A DNA stretch of 36,293 nt from Betaproteobacteria bacterium RIFCSPLOWO2_02_FULL_66_14 (GTDB lineage Bacteria > Pseudomonadota > Gammaproteobacteria > Burkholderiales > SG8-39). Position numbers and translations under genes: made by a program. The notes beneath the pieces are model-generated. The model saw nothing but the letters and a program-made list of their open reading frames with translations, was not told the DNA's origin and ran no database searches. The stretch is taken from assembly GCA_001770475.1 (NCBI GenBank), contig MERB01000021.1, positions 44,147 through 80,439 on the forward strand, read 5' to 3'. This document shows, one piece after another, positions 7,348 to 15,317 of the stretch. How positions within the stretch are numbered: position 1 is the first letter of the stretch; the number at the start of each line of letters is the position of its first letter.

Positions 7348-8661
7348 TCAGCCTGCCTTCCAGAGGTCGCGCGAGGCGGCGAGGTGGCCCTTCACGAAGC
7401 CCTCGTGATAGTCCTCGATCCGCTGCAGGTCGTAGACGTAGTTCACCATCATCCCGAAGGATTCGCTGAGTCCGCGGCGCGAGCGATTCGCCGCCGGATT
7501 CAGGCGCTCGATCCGGGCGCCGTTGTTGAGGTGAAACTTCGCCACGGGATCGCTCGCCGGATCGCCGTCGCGCGTCGCGTATAGATAGGCTGCGCCGAGA
7601 AAGCGGAGCGCATCCCGTAGCGGACGCTCCAGGGCTTCGATGCGTTCGGCGTCGGCAGACAGCCCACCGGATTGCAGCGCGGCGGCGATCACGGCGCGCG
7701 CGCTTTCGATGCGCGGCATGAATCCGCGCGGCATCCGCTGCGCGTCCAGATTCGCACCGGAGCGCAGCCAGGATGCGAATCCGGGCATCGGGGAGAGCGT
7801 GCAGAACCGCTTCAGTCCGGGGAATTCGCGGCGCAGAATTTCGCACACGCGCTTGATGAGGAAGTTGCCCAGGGAAACGCCGCGCAGCCCCGGCTGGCAG
7901 TTCGAAATCGAGTAGAACACCGCGCAGCGCTCGGCCTCGCGGTCCGTGCTCTCGTCGTGGTTCTCGATCAGCGGTGCCACGGCGGCCGGCATCTCTTCCA
8001 GCAGGGCCACTTCAACGAAGATCAGCAGTTCATCAGGCAGCGCAGGATGCAGGAAGGCGAAGCAACGCCGATCGGGCTCGAGCCGACGCCGCAGGTCGTC
8101 CCAGTCGCGGATCGCGTGCACCGCTTCGTGCCGGATGATCTGCTCGAGCAGGCTCGCCGGAGAACTCCAGTCGACGCGGACCAGATCGAGGAACGCCGGG
8201 CTGAACCAGGACCCGAACAGGTGCGTGAAGTCGGCGTCGACCGCAGCAAGCGCCGGGTTGCCCTTCATCGCTTTCAGCAGATCCACGCGCATGTTCACCA
8301 GATTCGCGGTGCCGCTCGGGGCGCGGTTGATCCGCCGCAGCAATTCCTGCCGCGCGGGCTCCACCGTCTCGAGCAGCTGTGCCAGGGACTCCGGCGAGGG
8401 GTGCTCGGCGTACGCGCGGGCGCTTCCGAGCACCCGCTCGGGGTCGGGCGAGTAACGCGCAGCGAGCAGGGCGAAAAATTCGCTGCGCGCAGGCTCATCG
8501 AGCTCCCGGTAATGCTCCATCGCCTGCCCGGCAAACTTGGTGCTGTTGGCGGCACCGCGTTCGCCGAGCAGCAAGTCGCAGGTCTCCTGCAATCGGCGCA
8601 GCGCCGCGGCATCGCGGCCGCGGCGCGTGCGGAACAGCCGGTCGAAAAGATTAACCGCCAC
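7348..8661 (-). CDS. mcd: Malonyl-CoA decarboxylase
   Basis: This enzyme converts malonyl-CoA to acetyl-CoA and CO2. The 437-residue protein has the helical N-terminal domain (about 20-170) and the GNAT-like catalytic domain (about 175-430) of the family. Ser290 in TLSPMPGF and His377 in KFHLNNGARIERLN match the catalytic Ser/His pair known from the human enzyme. GVSLGNFLIKRV is another family motif. No cleavable signal is seen, so it should be cytoplasmic. The start is GTG at 8661, without a clear ribosome binding site. It lies 39 bases downstream of the serine-glyoxylate aminotransferase gene on the same strand and probably shares its promoter. No malonyl-CoA synthetase gene is present, so the malonyl-CoA source is not evident here. 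Confidence 0.92.
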   Translation of the reverse strand: MAVNLFDRLFRTRRGRDAAALRRLQETCDLLLGERGAANSTKFAGQAMEHYRELDEPARSEFFALLAARYSPDPERVLGSARAYAEHPSPESLAQLLETVEPARQELLRRINRAPSGTANLVNMRVDLLKAMKGNPALAAVDADFTHLFGSWFSPAFLDLVRVDWSSPASLLEQIIRHEAVHAIRDWDDLRRRLEPDRRCFAFLHPALPDELLIFVEVALLEEMPAAVAPLIENHDESTDREAERCAVFYSISNCQPGLRGVSLGNFLIKRVCEILRREFPGLKRFCTLSPMPGFASWLRSGANLDAQRMPRGFMPRIESARAVIAAALQSGGLSADAERIEALERPLRDALRFLGAAYLYATRDGDPASDPVAKFHLNNGARIERLNPAANRSRRGLSESFGMMVNYVYDLQRIEDYHEGFVKGHLAASRDLWKAG

Positions 8662-8700
8662 GGCTGCACCGAAGCGCGCTCAGCCGCGCCTCTGCGGCCG

Positions 8701-9897
8701 TCATGCCGCGACGCGCTGCTGCGCGGGCTTGCTGGCGGCGAGATACGCCATCGCGGCCTGCACGCCCTCGCACCGCGCGGGTACGCCCGCGATCGTCAGA
8801 CCCATTTCGCAGCCGGCGAGCGTGCCGACGAGCGACAGATCATTGAAATCGCCGAGGTGACCGATGCGGAACACCTTGCCGGCGAGCTTTCCCAGTCCCG
8901 TCCCGAGAGACATGTCGAAATTCTCGAGGATGATCCGTCGCAACCGGTCCGCGTCGTGCCCGGCTGGCAGGATCACCGCGGTGAGCGAGCCGCTGTACTC
9001 GGCCGGGTTGGACGCAAGCACCTCCAGACCCCAGGCGCGCACGGCGCGTCGGGTCGCTTCCGCGTGGCGCTGATGGCGCGCGAAAACGGTCTCGAGGCCC
9101 TCTTCCTCCAACAGCATGTGCAGCGCCTCGCGCAGACCGTAGAGCAGGTTCGTCGCCGGGGTGTACGGAAAATATCCGGAGGGTGCGCTCGCGAGCATTT
9201 CGTCCCAGCCCCAATACGAGCGCGGCAGCTTTGCCGAGCGCGACGCGGCGAGCGCCCGCTCCGAAATGGCGTTGAACGACAGTCCGGGCGGAAGCATGAG
9301 CCCCTTCTGCGATCCGCCGACGGTGACATCGACACCCCACTCGTCGTGCCGGTAATCGATCGAGGCCAGCGAGGAAATCGTGTCCACCATGAGCAACGCC
9401 GGATGACCCGCGGCGTCGATCGCTTTACGCACCTCCGCGATGCGAGAAGTCACGCCGGTGGAGGTTTCGTTGTGCACCACGCATACGGCCTTGATGCGTC
9501 CTTCGCCATCGGCGCGCAGGCGCGTCTCGATCGCCTGCGGATCGGCGCCGGTGCGCCAGTCCCCGGGCAGGAATTCCGGGCGCAGACCGAGCCGGACTGC
9601 CATCTTTTGCCAAAGCGTCGCGAAATGCCCGGTCTCGTACATCAGCACCGCATCGCCCGGCGATAGTGTGTTGACGAGCGCCGCTTCCCACGCGCCCGTT
9701 CCGGAGGCCGGATAGATCACGACCGCCCCCTTCGCCTTGAATACGCGCCGCAGGCCGTCGAACACCGTCTTGCCGAGATCGGCAAACTCCGGTCCGCGAT
9801 GGTCGATGGTGGGGGCGTTGAGGGCCCGCAGGACCCGGTCCGGCACGTTGGTCGGGCCTGGAATCTGCAGGAAATGCCGTCCGGACTTGTAGCTCAT
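8701..9897 (-). CDS. sgaA: Serine-glyoxylate aminotransferase
   Basis: This class V, PLP-dependent aminotransferase of 398 residues converts serine plus glyoxylate to hydroxypyruvate plus glycine in the cytoplasm. The start region FLQIPGPTNVPDRVLRA and TIDHRGPEF are typical of the SgaA/AGXT group. The PLP lysine is Lys198 in VTVGGSQKGLMLPPGL, and Asp172 in LLMVDTISSLAS binds the PLP ring nitrogen. Alanine-glyoxylate aminotransferase is the main alternative. AGGAAG lies nine bases before the ATG. It is divergent from the GntR regulator, and one TTGCATGCAA palindrome lies 15 bases before its ATG, which suggests repression by that regulator. The neighbouring 2-hydroxyacid dehydrogenase could supply glyoxylate. 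Confidence 0.93.
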   Translation of the reverse strand: MSYKSGRHFLQIPGPTNVPDRVLRALNAPTIDHRGPEFADLGKTVFDGLRRVFKAKGAVVIYPASGTGAWEAALVNTLSPGDAVLMYETGHFATLWQKMAVRLGLRPEFLPGDWRTGADPQAIETRLRADGEGRIKAVCVVHNETSTGVTSRIAEVRKAIDAAGHPALLMVDTISSLASIDYRHDEWGVDVTVGGSQKGLMLPPGLSFNAISERALAASRSAKLPRSYWGWDEMLASAPSGYFPYTPATNLLYGLREALHMLLEEEGLETVFARHQRHAEATRRAVRAWGLEVLASNPAEYSGSLTAVILPAGHDADRLRRIILENFDMSLGTGLGKLAGKVFRIGHLGDFNDLSLVGTLAGCEMGLTIAGVPARCEGVQAAMAYLAASKPAQQRVAA

Positions 9898-9912
9898 GGG
9901 TTTGACTTCCTA

Positions 9913-9922
9913 TTGCATGCAA
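9913..9922. promoter_or_regulatory. Putative GntR operator O1 (sgaA side)
   Basis: TTGCATGCAA is a perfect 10-bp palindrome, identical to the one at 9984-9993. It lies between the sgaA ribosome binding site and a weak minus-strand promoter candidate (-10 TACAAA at 9936-9931), so binding here would block sgaA transcription. Assignment to the adjacent GntR protein is inference from position. Confidence 0.5.
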
Positions 9923-9977
9923 AACGGTTATTTGTAACTGCTAAAGAAAAACGTCGAAGCATATTCCAGAGGCTTTT

Positions 9978-10005
9978 TGCATTTTGCATGCAAACATGAC
10001 AGAAT
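9978..10005 (+). promoter_or_regulatory. Putative promoter of the GntR gene, overlapping operator O2
   Basis: TTGCAT (9978-9983) as -35 and CAGAAT (10000-10005) as -10, with 16 bases between, place the transcription start at the ATG at 10012. No Shine-Dalgarno precedes that ATG, so the message may be leaderless. Both boxes are weak matches (3/6 and 4/6). Confidence 0.3.
9984..9993. promoter_or_regulatory. Putative GntR operator O2 (autoregulatory)
   Basis: This is the second exact copy of TTGCATGCAA, 71 bases from the first. It sits inside the spacer of the proposed regulator promoter, a classic position for autorepression. Confidence 0.5.
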
Positions 10006-10011
10006 GCAAGC

Positions 10012-10710
10012 ATGACCCCTGCGAAATCCGCAAGCATCGCGTCGATCGACCCGATCGAGCGCCGCCCGCTGCACGAGGCCGCGATCGACCGCCTTCGGGA
10101 GTTGATCTTTCAGGGGGAATTGACCCCCGGGTCGCGCCTGAACGAACGCCTGCTCGCGCAGCGACTCGGCATTTCGCGCACGCCGCTGCGCGAAGCGTTC
10201 AAGCTGCTCGCCGCCGAGGGGCTGGTCGAGCTGCTGCCGAATCGCGGCGCGATCGTCGCGCAGCTGGACGCGGTGCGAATCGGCGAGACGCTGCAGGTGA
10301 TGGGCGCGCTCGAGGCGCTGATCGGCGAACTCGCGTGCAGGCAGGCGAGCGATGCATCGATCGACGAGGTCCGCGCGCTGCATTTCGAGATGCGCGCGGC
10401 GCATGCGCGGCGCGATCTCGCAGCTTATTTTCGTCACAATCAGTCGATCCATCTGCGGCTTGCGGAAGCTGCGGGCAATGCGATTCTTGCGCAGACCTAC
10501 CGCCAGCTCAACGCCAACGTGCGCCGCGTCCGCTACATGGCGAACCTGTCCGCCGAGCGCTGGGACGCCGCGGTACGCGAACACGACGCCATCCTCGACG
10601 CGCTTTCGATGCGTGACGGCGAGCGGCTGAAGTCGCTTCTCTCGGAGCACCTGGCGCACAAGACGGCTTCTGTACTGGCGGCGCTCGAGCCGGCGCAGGC
10701 GGCGGCATGA
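10012..10710 (+). CDS. GntR-family regulator, FCD (FadR/VanR-type) subfamily
   Basis: The 232-residue regulator has an N-terminal winged helix at about 18-85 (LRELIFQGELTPGSRLNE, then LGISRTPLREAFKLLAAEG) and a helical FCD effector domain at about 95-220. His residues in FRHNQSIHLRLAEAAGN and in the C-terminal REHDAILDAL and LSEHLAHK are candidate metal or carboxylate ligands, as in other FCD proteins. It probably senses a small hydroxy- or dicarboxylic acid. It is divergent from sgaA and its stop overlaps the ATG of the FAD/Fe-S dehydrogenase (ATGA). It is therefore placed to control both directions through the two TTGCATGCAA palindromes. The effector is unknown; glycolate or glyoxylate would fit the neighbours. 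Confidence 0.9.
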   Translation: MTPAKSASIASIDPIERRPLHEAAIDRLRELIFQGELTPGSRLNERLLAQRLGISRTPLREAFKLLAAEGLVELLPNRGAIVAQLDAVRIGETLQVMGALEALIGELACRQASDASIDEVRALHFEMRAAHARRDLAAYFRHNQSIHLRLAEAAGNAILAQTYRQLNANVRRVRYMANLSAERWDAAVREHDAILDALSMRDGERLKSLLSEHLAHKTASVLAALEPAQAAA

Positions 10711-13544
10711 ACGCGCCGGCCGCGGTCCGGCCGCGATCGATCGCGCCGGGCGAACCCGGGCTGGCGGCGCGCTTGCGCGCGGCGATCGACGGCGAGGTGC
10801 TGTTCGATGCCGCGAGCCGCGCCCGCTACTCGACCGACGCTTCGATCTACCAGGTCGAGCCGATCGGCGTCGTCGTGCCGCGCAGCGAGGAGGCGGTCCG
10901 CGCGACGATTGCGCTCGCCGCCGAAGCGCGCGTTCCGCTGCTGCCGCGCGGCGCCGGGAGTTCGCAATGCGGGCAGACGGTCGGCACGGCGCTCGTCATC
11001 GACGACTCGAAATTCCTCAACCGCGTGATCGAGCTCGATGTTTCCGAGCGGCGCGTCGTGGTGCAGCCGGGAATCGCGCTGGATCGGCTGAACGCCGAGC
11101 TTCGGCCGCACGGGCTGTGGTTTCCGGTCGACGTGTCGACTTCGGCCCAGGCGACCCTCGGCGGCATGGCGGGCAACAATTCCTGCGGCTCGCGCTCCAT
11201 CGCCTACGGCAACATGGTGCACAACGTCCTCGCGATCGACGCCGTCACTGCCACGGGCGCCCAGTGGCGCTTCGGACCGATGGGCCGTGCCGACGGTCCC
11301 GCGGACTACCGCGATTTCGTGCAGCGGTTACGCGCGTTGTACGAGCGCGAGAAGGCCGAGATCTCCGCGCGCTTTCCGCAGGTCATGCGCCGGGTCGCCG
11401 GCTACAACCTCGATCATCTCGGTCCGCCGCACGCCAACGCCGCGCATCTCCTGGTCGGATCCGAGGGCACGCTCGCTTACTTCGAGCGCCTGCACCTGAA
11501 GCTGTCGCCGCTTCCGGCCGCGCGGGTTCTGGGGGTGTGCCATTTCCCGCGCTTCTATACCGCGATGGATGCCGCGCAGCACATCGTCAGGCTGGGTCCG
11601 ACGGCAGTGGAATTGGTGGATCGCGCCATGATCGGTCTGGCGCGCGAAATCCCGGCGTTTGGCAAGACGGTGAACGCGTTCATTCAGGGCGAGCCGGATG
11701 CGATCCTGCTGGTGGAGTTTGCGGGTGAGGACGCCCAGGAGCCGCGCCGAAAACTGAAGGGCCTGGTCGAGCTGATGAGCGACCTGGGCCTGCCGGGCAG
11801 CGTCGCAGAGATCGTCGAGGCGAAGCCGCAGAAGGACCTCTGGGAAGTGCGCAAGGCGGGTCTCAACATCATGATGTCGATGAAGGGCGATGGAAAGCCC
11901 GTGTCCTTCATCGAGGACTGCGCGGTCCCGCTCGAACACCTCGCCGAGTACACCGACCGGCTGACGCAGGTGTTCGAGAAGCACGGCACTCGCGGCACCT
12001 GGTATGCCCACGCATCCGTCGGGTGTCTGCACGTGCGGCCGGTGCTCGACATGCGACGCGAGGGCGCGCGCCAGATGCGGGCGATCGCCGAGGAAGCCTG
12101 CGCGCTTGTACGCCAGTTCAAGGGCGCGTATTCGGGTGAGCACGGCGACGGCCTGGTGCGCTCGGAGTGGATCGCACCGATGCTCGGCGGGCGCCTGACC
12201 TCGGTGCTTGCGGAAATCAAGTCCTGGCTCGATCCGCAGGCGCTGATGAATCCCGGAAAAATCGTCAATCCGAGCCGCATGGACGACGCGTCGCTGTTCC
12301 GGTTCAAGCCGGGCTACCGGGCGATTCCGCTACGGCCCGCGCTCGACTGGAGCGAATGGGGCGGTTACGACAAGGCGGTCGAAATGTGCAACAACAACGG
12401 GCACTGCCGGAAGTTCGATGCCGGCACGATGTGCCCTTCGTACCGCGCCACGCGCGACGAGCTGCACGTCACTCGCGGCCGCGCCAACACCCTGCGGCTC
12501 GCGCTCTCGGGCCAGCTGCCGCTCGACGAGGCGAAGGAAGCACTCGATCTGTGCGTCGGCTGCAAGGGCTGCAAGCGGGAGTGCCCGACCGGCGTCGACA
12601 TGGCGCGCATGAAAATCGAATACCTGGCGCAGTACCGCAAGCGCCACCCGCTTTCGCTTCGCGATCGCGCGATCGCATACCTGCCGCGCTACGCGCCGAT
12701 CGCGGCGCAGATGGCGCCGCTTGCAAATCTGGGCACGCGAATTGCGGGGCGCATGCTCGGGTTCACCGGCAAGCGCTCGCTGCCGAGCTGGCGCCGCGAC
12801 GCGTTCGTCGGTGCGGCCGACGCCGGCGCCGACGTCGTGCTCCTCGTCGACACGTTTACGCGCTACTTCGAGCCGGAGAACGCCCGCGCGGCGCTCCGTG
12901 TGCTCGCGGCGGCGGGGCACCGAGTGCACGTCACCGAACCCCTCTGTTGCGGGCGCACGTTTCTCTCGGTGGGCCTGGTGGAGCACGCCAAAGCCGAGGC
13001 GAATCGAATGCTTGCTGCCCTGCAGCCGTTCGTGGAGCGAGGCGTGCCCGTAGTCGGCCTGGAACCGTCGTGCCTGCTGACGCTGCGCGACGAGCTGACG
13101 GCGATGCTTCCGGGCAAGGAATCCGAAGCGCTTGCACGGCACGCATTTCTGATCGAGGAATATCTCGCACGGGAAAACGAAGCCGGCCGGTTAAAACTCG
13201 CGCTCAAGCCGGTTGCCGCGCGGACGCTCCTGCACGGGCATTGCCACCAGAAGGCGTTCGACGCGATGCGTCCGGTCGAGCGCGTGCTGCGATTCATTCC
13301 CGGGCTCGAAGTCGAGACGATCGAATCGAGCTGCTGCGGAATGGCGGGCAGCTTCGGCTACGAGGCGGAACACTACGAAATTTCCATGAAGATGGCCGAG
13401 GCGAGCCTGCTGCCCGCGGTGCGCAGCGCGCCGCCGGACTCAACCGTCGTCGCCGACGGCACCAGTTGCCGGCAGCAGATCGCTCACGGCACGGGGCGTC
13501 AGGCGGTGCACGCGATCAGGATGCTCGATCAAGCGCTGCCTTGA
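10707..13544 (+). CDS. FAD-linked 2-hydroxyacid dehydrogenase fused to Fe-S/CCG domains
   Basis: The 945-residue fusion combines the FAD subunit and the iron-sulfur subunit found separately in glycolate oxidase (GlcD/GlcF). Its FAD-binding-4 domain is at about 40-220 (PLLPRGAGSSQCGQT; GGMAGNNSCGSRS). The FAD-oxidase C-terminal domain is at about 260-545 (GEHGDGLVRSEW). Two Fe-S motifs follow: C561-x5-C567-x8-C576-P and C616-x2-C619-x2-C622-x3-C626-P. Two CCG domains end the protein (PLCCGRTFLSVG; SSCCGMAGSFGYE). It resembles the YdiJ/Dld-type D-lactate or D-2-hydroxyacid dehydrogenases. Glycolate is a reasonable substrate because sgaA is next door, but D-lactate or D-2-hydroxyglutarate is possible. 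It should work on the cytoplasmic side, feeding electrons to quinones or a carrier. Confidence 0.9.
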   Translation: MNAPAAVRPRSIAPGEPGLAARLRAAIDGEVLFDAASRARYSTDASIYQVEPIGVVVPRSEEAVRATIALAAEARVPLLPRGAGSSQCGQTVGTALVIDDSKFLNRVIELDVSERRVVVQPGIALDRLNAELRPHGLWFPVDVSTSAQATLGGMAGNNSCGSRSIAYGNMVHNVLAIDAVTATGAQWRFGPMGRADGPADYRDFVQRLRALYEREKAEISARFPQVMRRVAGYNLDHLGPPHANAAHLLVGSEGTLAYFERLHLKLSPLPAARVLGVCHFPRFYTAMDAAQHIVRLGPTAVELVDRAMIGLAREIPAFGKTVNAFIQGEPDAILLVEFAGEDAQEPRRKLKGLVELMSDLGLPGSVAEIVEAKPQKDLWEVRKAGLNIMMSMKGDGKPVSFIEDCAVPLEHLAEYTDRLTQVFEKHGTRGTWYAHASVGCLHVRPVLDMRREGARQMRAIAEEACALVRQFKGAYSGEHGDGLVRSEWIAPMLGGRLTSVLAEIKSWLDPQALMNPGKIVNPSRMDDASLFRFKPGYRAIPLRPALDWSEWGGYDKAVEMCNNNGHCRKFDAGTMCPSYRATRDELHVTRGRANTLRLALSGQLPLDEAKEALDLCVGCKGCKRECPTGVDMARMKIEYLAQYRKRHPLSLRDRAIAYLPRYAPIAAQMAPLANLGTRIAGRMLGFTGKRSLPSWRRDAFVGAADAGADVVLLVDTFTRYFEPENARAALRVLAAAGHRVHVTEPLCCGRTFLSVGLVEHAKAEANRMLAALQPFVERGVPVVGLEPSCLLTLRDELTAMLPGKESEALARHAFLIEEYLARENEAGRLKLALKPVAARTLLHGHCHQKAFDAMRPVERVLRFIPGLEVETIESSCCGMAGSFGYEAEHYEISMKMAEASLLPAVRSAPPDSTVVADGTSCRQQIAHGTGRQAVHAIRMLDQALP

Positions 13545-13584
13545 GGCGTTCTTGCGGACGCCTGGGAATTGCGGTTTTCCCCGA

Positions 13585-13623
13585 TCTCGGCTTTTCGGCG
13601 AGATTCATGCCGAAAAGCCGAGA
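13585..13623. repeat. REP-like hairpin element, copy 1
   Basis: A 15-bp perfect stem (TCTCGGCTTTTCGGC at 13585-13599 with its complement at 13609-13623) encloses a 9-base loop. It is 39 bases long, and copy 2 is its inverted relative. It sits in the convergent gap after the FAD/Fe-S dehydrogenase gene. Confidence 0.75.
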
Positions 13624-13671
13624 CCATGAAGCGGCGATGTCCGCCTCCCGCTCGATTTGGAGTTCGTTAGA

Positions 13672-13710
13672 TCCCGGCTTTTCGGAATGAATCTTTCCGA
13701 AAAGCCGGGA
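13672..13710. repeat. REP-like hairpin element, copy 2 (inverted)
   Basis: A 16-bp perfect stem (TCCCGGCTTTTCGGAA at 13672-13687 with its complement at 13695-13710) encloses a 7-base loop. The reverse complement matches copy 1 at 34 of 39 positions. Four of the five differences are two base-pair-preserving changes. The pair could act as a bidirectional terminator or mRNA-end stabiliser. Confidence 0.75.
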
Positions 13711-13737
13711 CCCTGAGAAGTCAAAATCCGTTTGCCC

Positions 13738-14496
13738 TCAGCACTTCGGCAGCCAGCGCAGCAACCACTCTTTCGCCCGCTGGCGAGCGTGGCGGGTTGC
13801 GATTCTTTCTTCCGGCGTCTGATCGCGCCTGAAATCGAACGCGCGCCGCGCCAGCGGATACATCTGCAACTCGACCGGCACGCCGCGTTCCCACAGCGCG
13901 TAGAAGGCGCGTCCGTTCGACAGGCGCCGAACCTCGAAATCCTGCTCGCCGATCAGCATCAGCACCGGCGCCTTGATCGTCTGCACTTCGGGCGCGAACG
14001 AGTAGATCTGCGCCGGTTCCGGCGCGTTCGGATTCTGGAAGTGGCCGTAATAGGAGACGATGGCGGCGACGTCCTGCGGTCGTTTTGCCGCAAGCCGCAG
14101 CGCGTAATAGGGCCCGCGCGACACCCCGACGATGCCCACCGGTCCCTTGCAGGCCTCCGGGCGTTTGAGCAGCGCCTCGAGTGCAGCCTCGACGTCGGCC
14201 TCGGTCTCGGGGTCGTGCGCCACGGGCCAACGCTCGATCAGGCGGCCCTTCTGCCAGTCCGGCGCGAGCACCAGGAACCCCTGCGAGGCGAGTTCGCGCA
14301 CGTGGGCACGCTCCTCGTCCTCGTAGCCGCGGCGCGCGTGGACAAAGAGCACGGGTCGAAAGGGCCCCGCGCCTTCCGGGCGAACGAGTTCCGCCGGAAC
14401 GTCGATGCCGTTGGCGCGAAGGTTCAGCAGCTCCGCCGATTGCGCAGCGACCCATAGCGGCCAGGCAGCGAGAAGCGCGGCCGAGAGCGTTCTCAA
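13738..14496 (-). CDS. Exported dienelactone-hydrolase-like protein, catalytic His apparently missing
   Basis: The 252-residue alpha/beta-hydrolase of the dienelactone hydrolase family starts at TTG (14496), which overlaps the lgt stop as TTGA. GGAG lies about a dozen bases upstream. Residues 1-20 look like a signal peptide (hydrophobic [15 protein letters not shown]), so it is probably periplasmic. The nucleophile elbow is [13 protein letters not shown], with Ser126 in place of the Cys of classical dienelactone hydrolase. Asp186 lies in LIGEQDFEV. Where the family has YPGAxHxF, this protein reads [11 protein letters not shown], with Arg in the expected His position. It may be inactive, or may use another base. 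Start choice is moderate: an ATG 63 bases upstream lies inside lgt and would hide the signal peptide. Confidence 0.8.
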   Translation of the reverse strand: MRTLSAALLAAWPLWVAAQSAELLNLRANGIDVPAELVRPEGAGPFRPVLFVHARRGYEDEERAHVRELASQGFLVLAPDWQKGRLIERWPVAHDPETEADVEAALEALLKRPEACKGPVGIVGVSRGPYYALRLAAKRPQDVAAIVSYYGHFQNPNAPEPAQIYSFAPEVQTIKAPVLMLIGEQDFEVRRLSNGRAFYALWERGVPVELQMYPLARRAFDFRRDQTPEERIATRHARQRAKEWLLRWLPKC

Positions 14497-15281
14497 GTGC
14501 GCCTGCCGCTCCAGTAAACGAGGCCGAGCCCAGCCGCGATCATCGGCAGGCTGAGCCATTGCCCCATGGAAAGCCCGAGCGCGAGCAAGCCGAGAAAGTC
14601 ATCCGGTTCGCGCGCAAATTCGACCGCGAACCGGAAAACGCCGTAGCCGAGCAGGAACACGCCGGAAATCTGGCCGCGCGGCCGCGGTTTCGACGAAAAC
14701 CACCACAGCAGTGCGAACAACGCGAGGCCCTCCAGCGCCATCTCGTAGAGTTGCGACGGATGCCGTGGCAGGGGCCCTGCGCCACGGAACACCATTCCCC
14801 AGGAAACCTCGGTCACCCGGCCCCAGAGTTCGCCGTTGATGAAATTGCCCAGGCGCCCGGTCGCAATTCCAAGCGGCACGAGCGGCGCGAGGAAATCCAT
14901 CACGTCGAACCACGCGAGGCGATGCCGGCGGGCAAAGAACACCATTGCGAGCAGAACGCCGAGGAACCCGCCGTGAAACGACATGCCCCCCTGCCAGATG
15001 GCGAAGATCTCGAGCGGATGCTCGGCAAAGTGCGCCGCCTTGTAGAACACGACGTACCCCAGGCGCCCGCCGAGGATCACTCCGACGATCGCAGCGAACA
15101 GCAGATCGTCGAACTGCGCCCGCGTGAGGAGCGCGGTGCCGGACGGCGTGGCGGCGCGAATTCTCCGGGTTCCAAGCCACCAGGCAGCAGCGAATCCCGC
15201 AAGGTACATGAGCCCGTACCAACGTACCGCCAGGGGGCCGACGGAGAACGCGACCGGATCGATTTGGGGATGGATGAGCAC
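14493..15281 (-). CDS. lgt: Prolipoprotein diacylglyceryl transferase
   Basis: Lgt moves diacylglycerol from phosphatidylglycerol to the lipobox cysteine of prolipoproteins at the inner membrane. The 262-residue protein has about seven membrane spans. The N-terminal [20 protein letters not shown] and the motifs [14 protein letters not shown] and [14 protein letters not shown] (the Lgt signature) are clear, as is [12 protein letters not shown]. The start is GTG at 15281. It has no clear ribosome binding site and faces ilvD across only 36 bases, so both genes must share a compact divergent promoter region. The stop overlaps the start of the hydrolase gene. A long in-frame extension upstream is antisense to ilvD and is a shadow. 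A substrate is in the window: the Liv binding lipoprotein at 19692. Confidence 0.95.
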   Translation of the reverse strand: MLIHPQIDPVAFSVGPLAVRWYGLMYLAGFAAAWWLGTRRIRAATPSGTALLTRAQFDDLLFAAIVGVILGGRLGYVVFYKAAHFAEHPLEIFAIWQGGMSFHGGFLGVLLAMVFFARRHRLAWFDVMDFLAPLVPLGIATGRLGNFINGELWGRVTEVSWGMVFRGAGPLPRHPSQLYEMALEGLALFALLWWFSSKPRPRGQISGVFLLGYGVFRFAVEFAREPDDFLGLLALGLSMGQWLSLPMIAAGLGLVYWSGRRT

Positions 15282-15317
15282 GCTAAAATGGAATTCTAAT
15301 ATGCAAAGGAGACCCGC

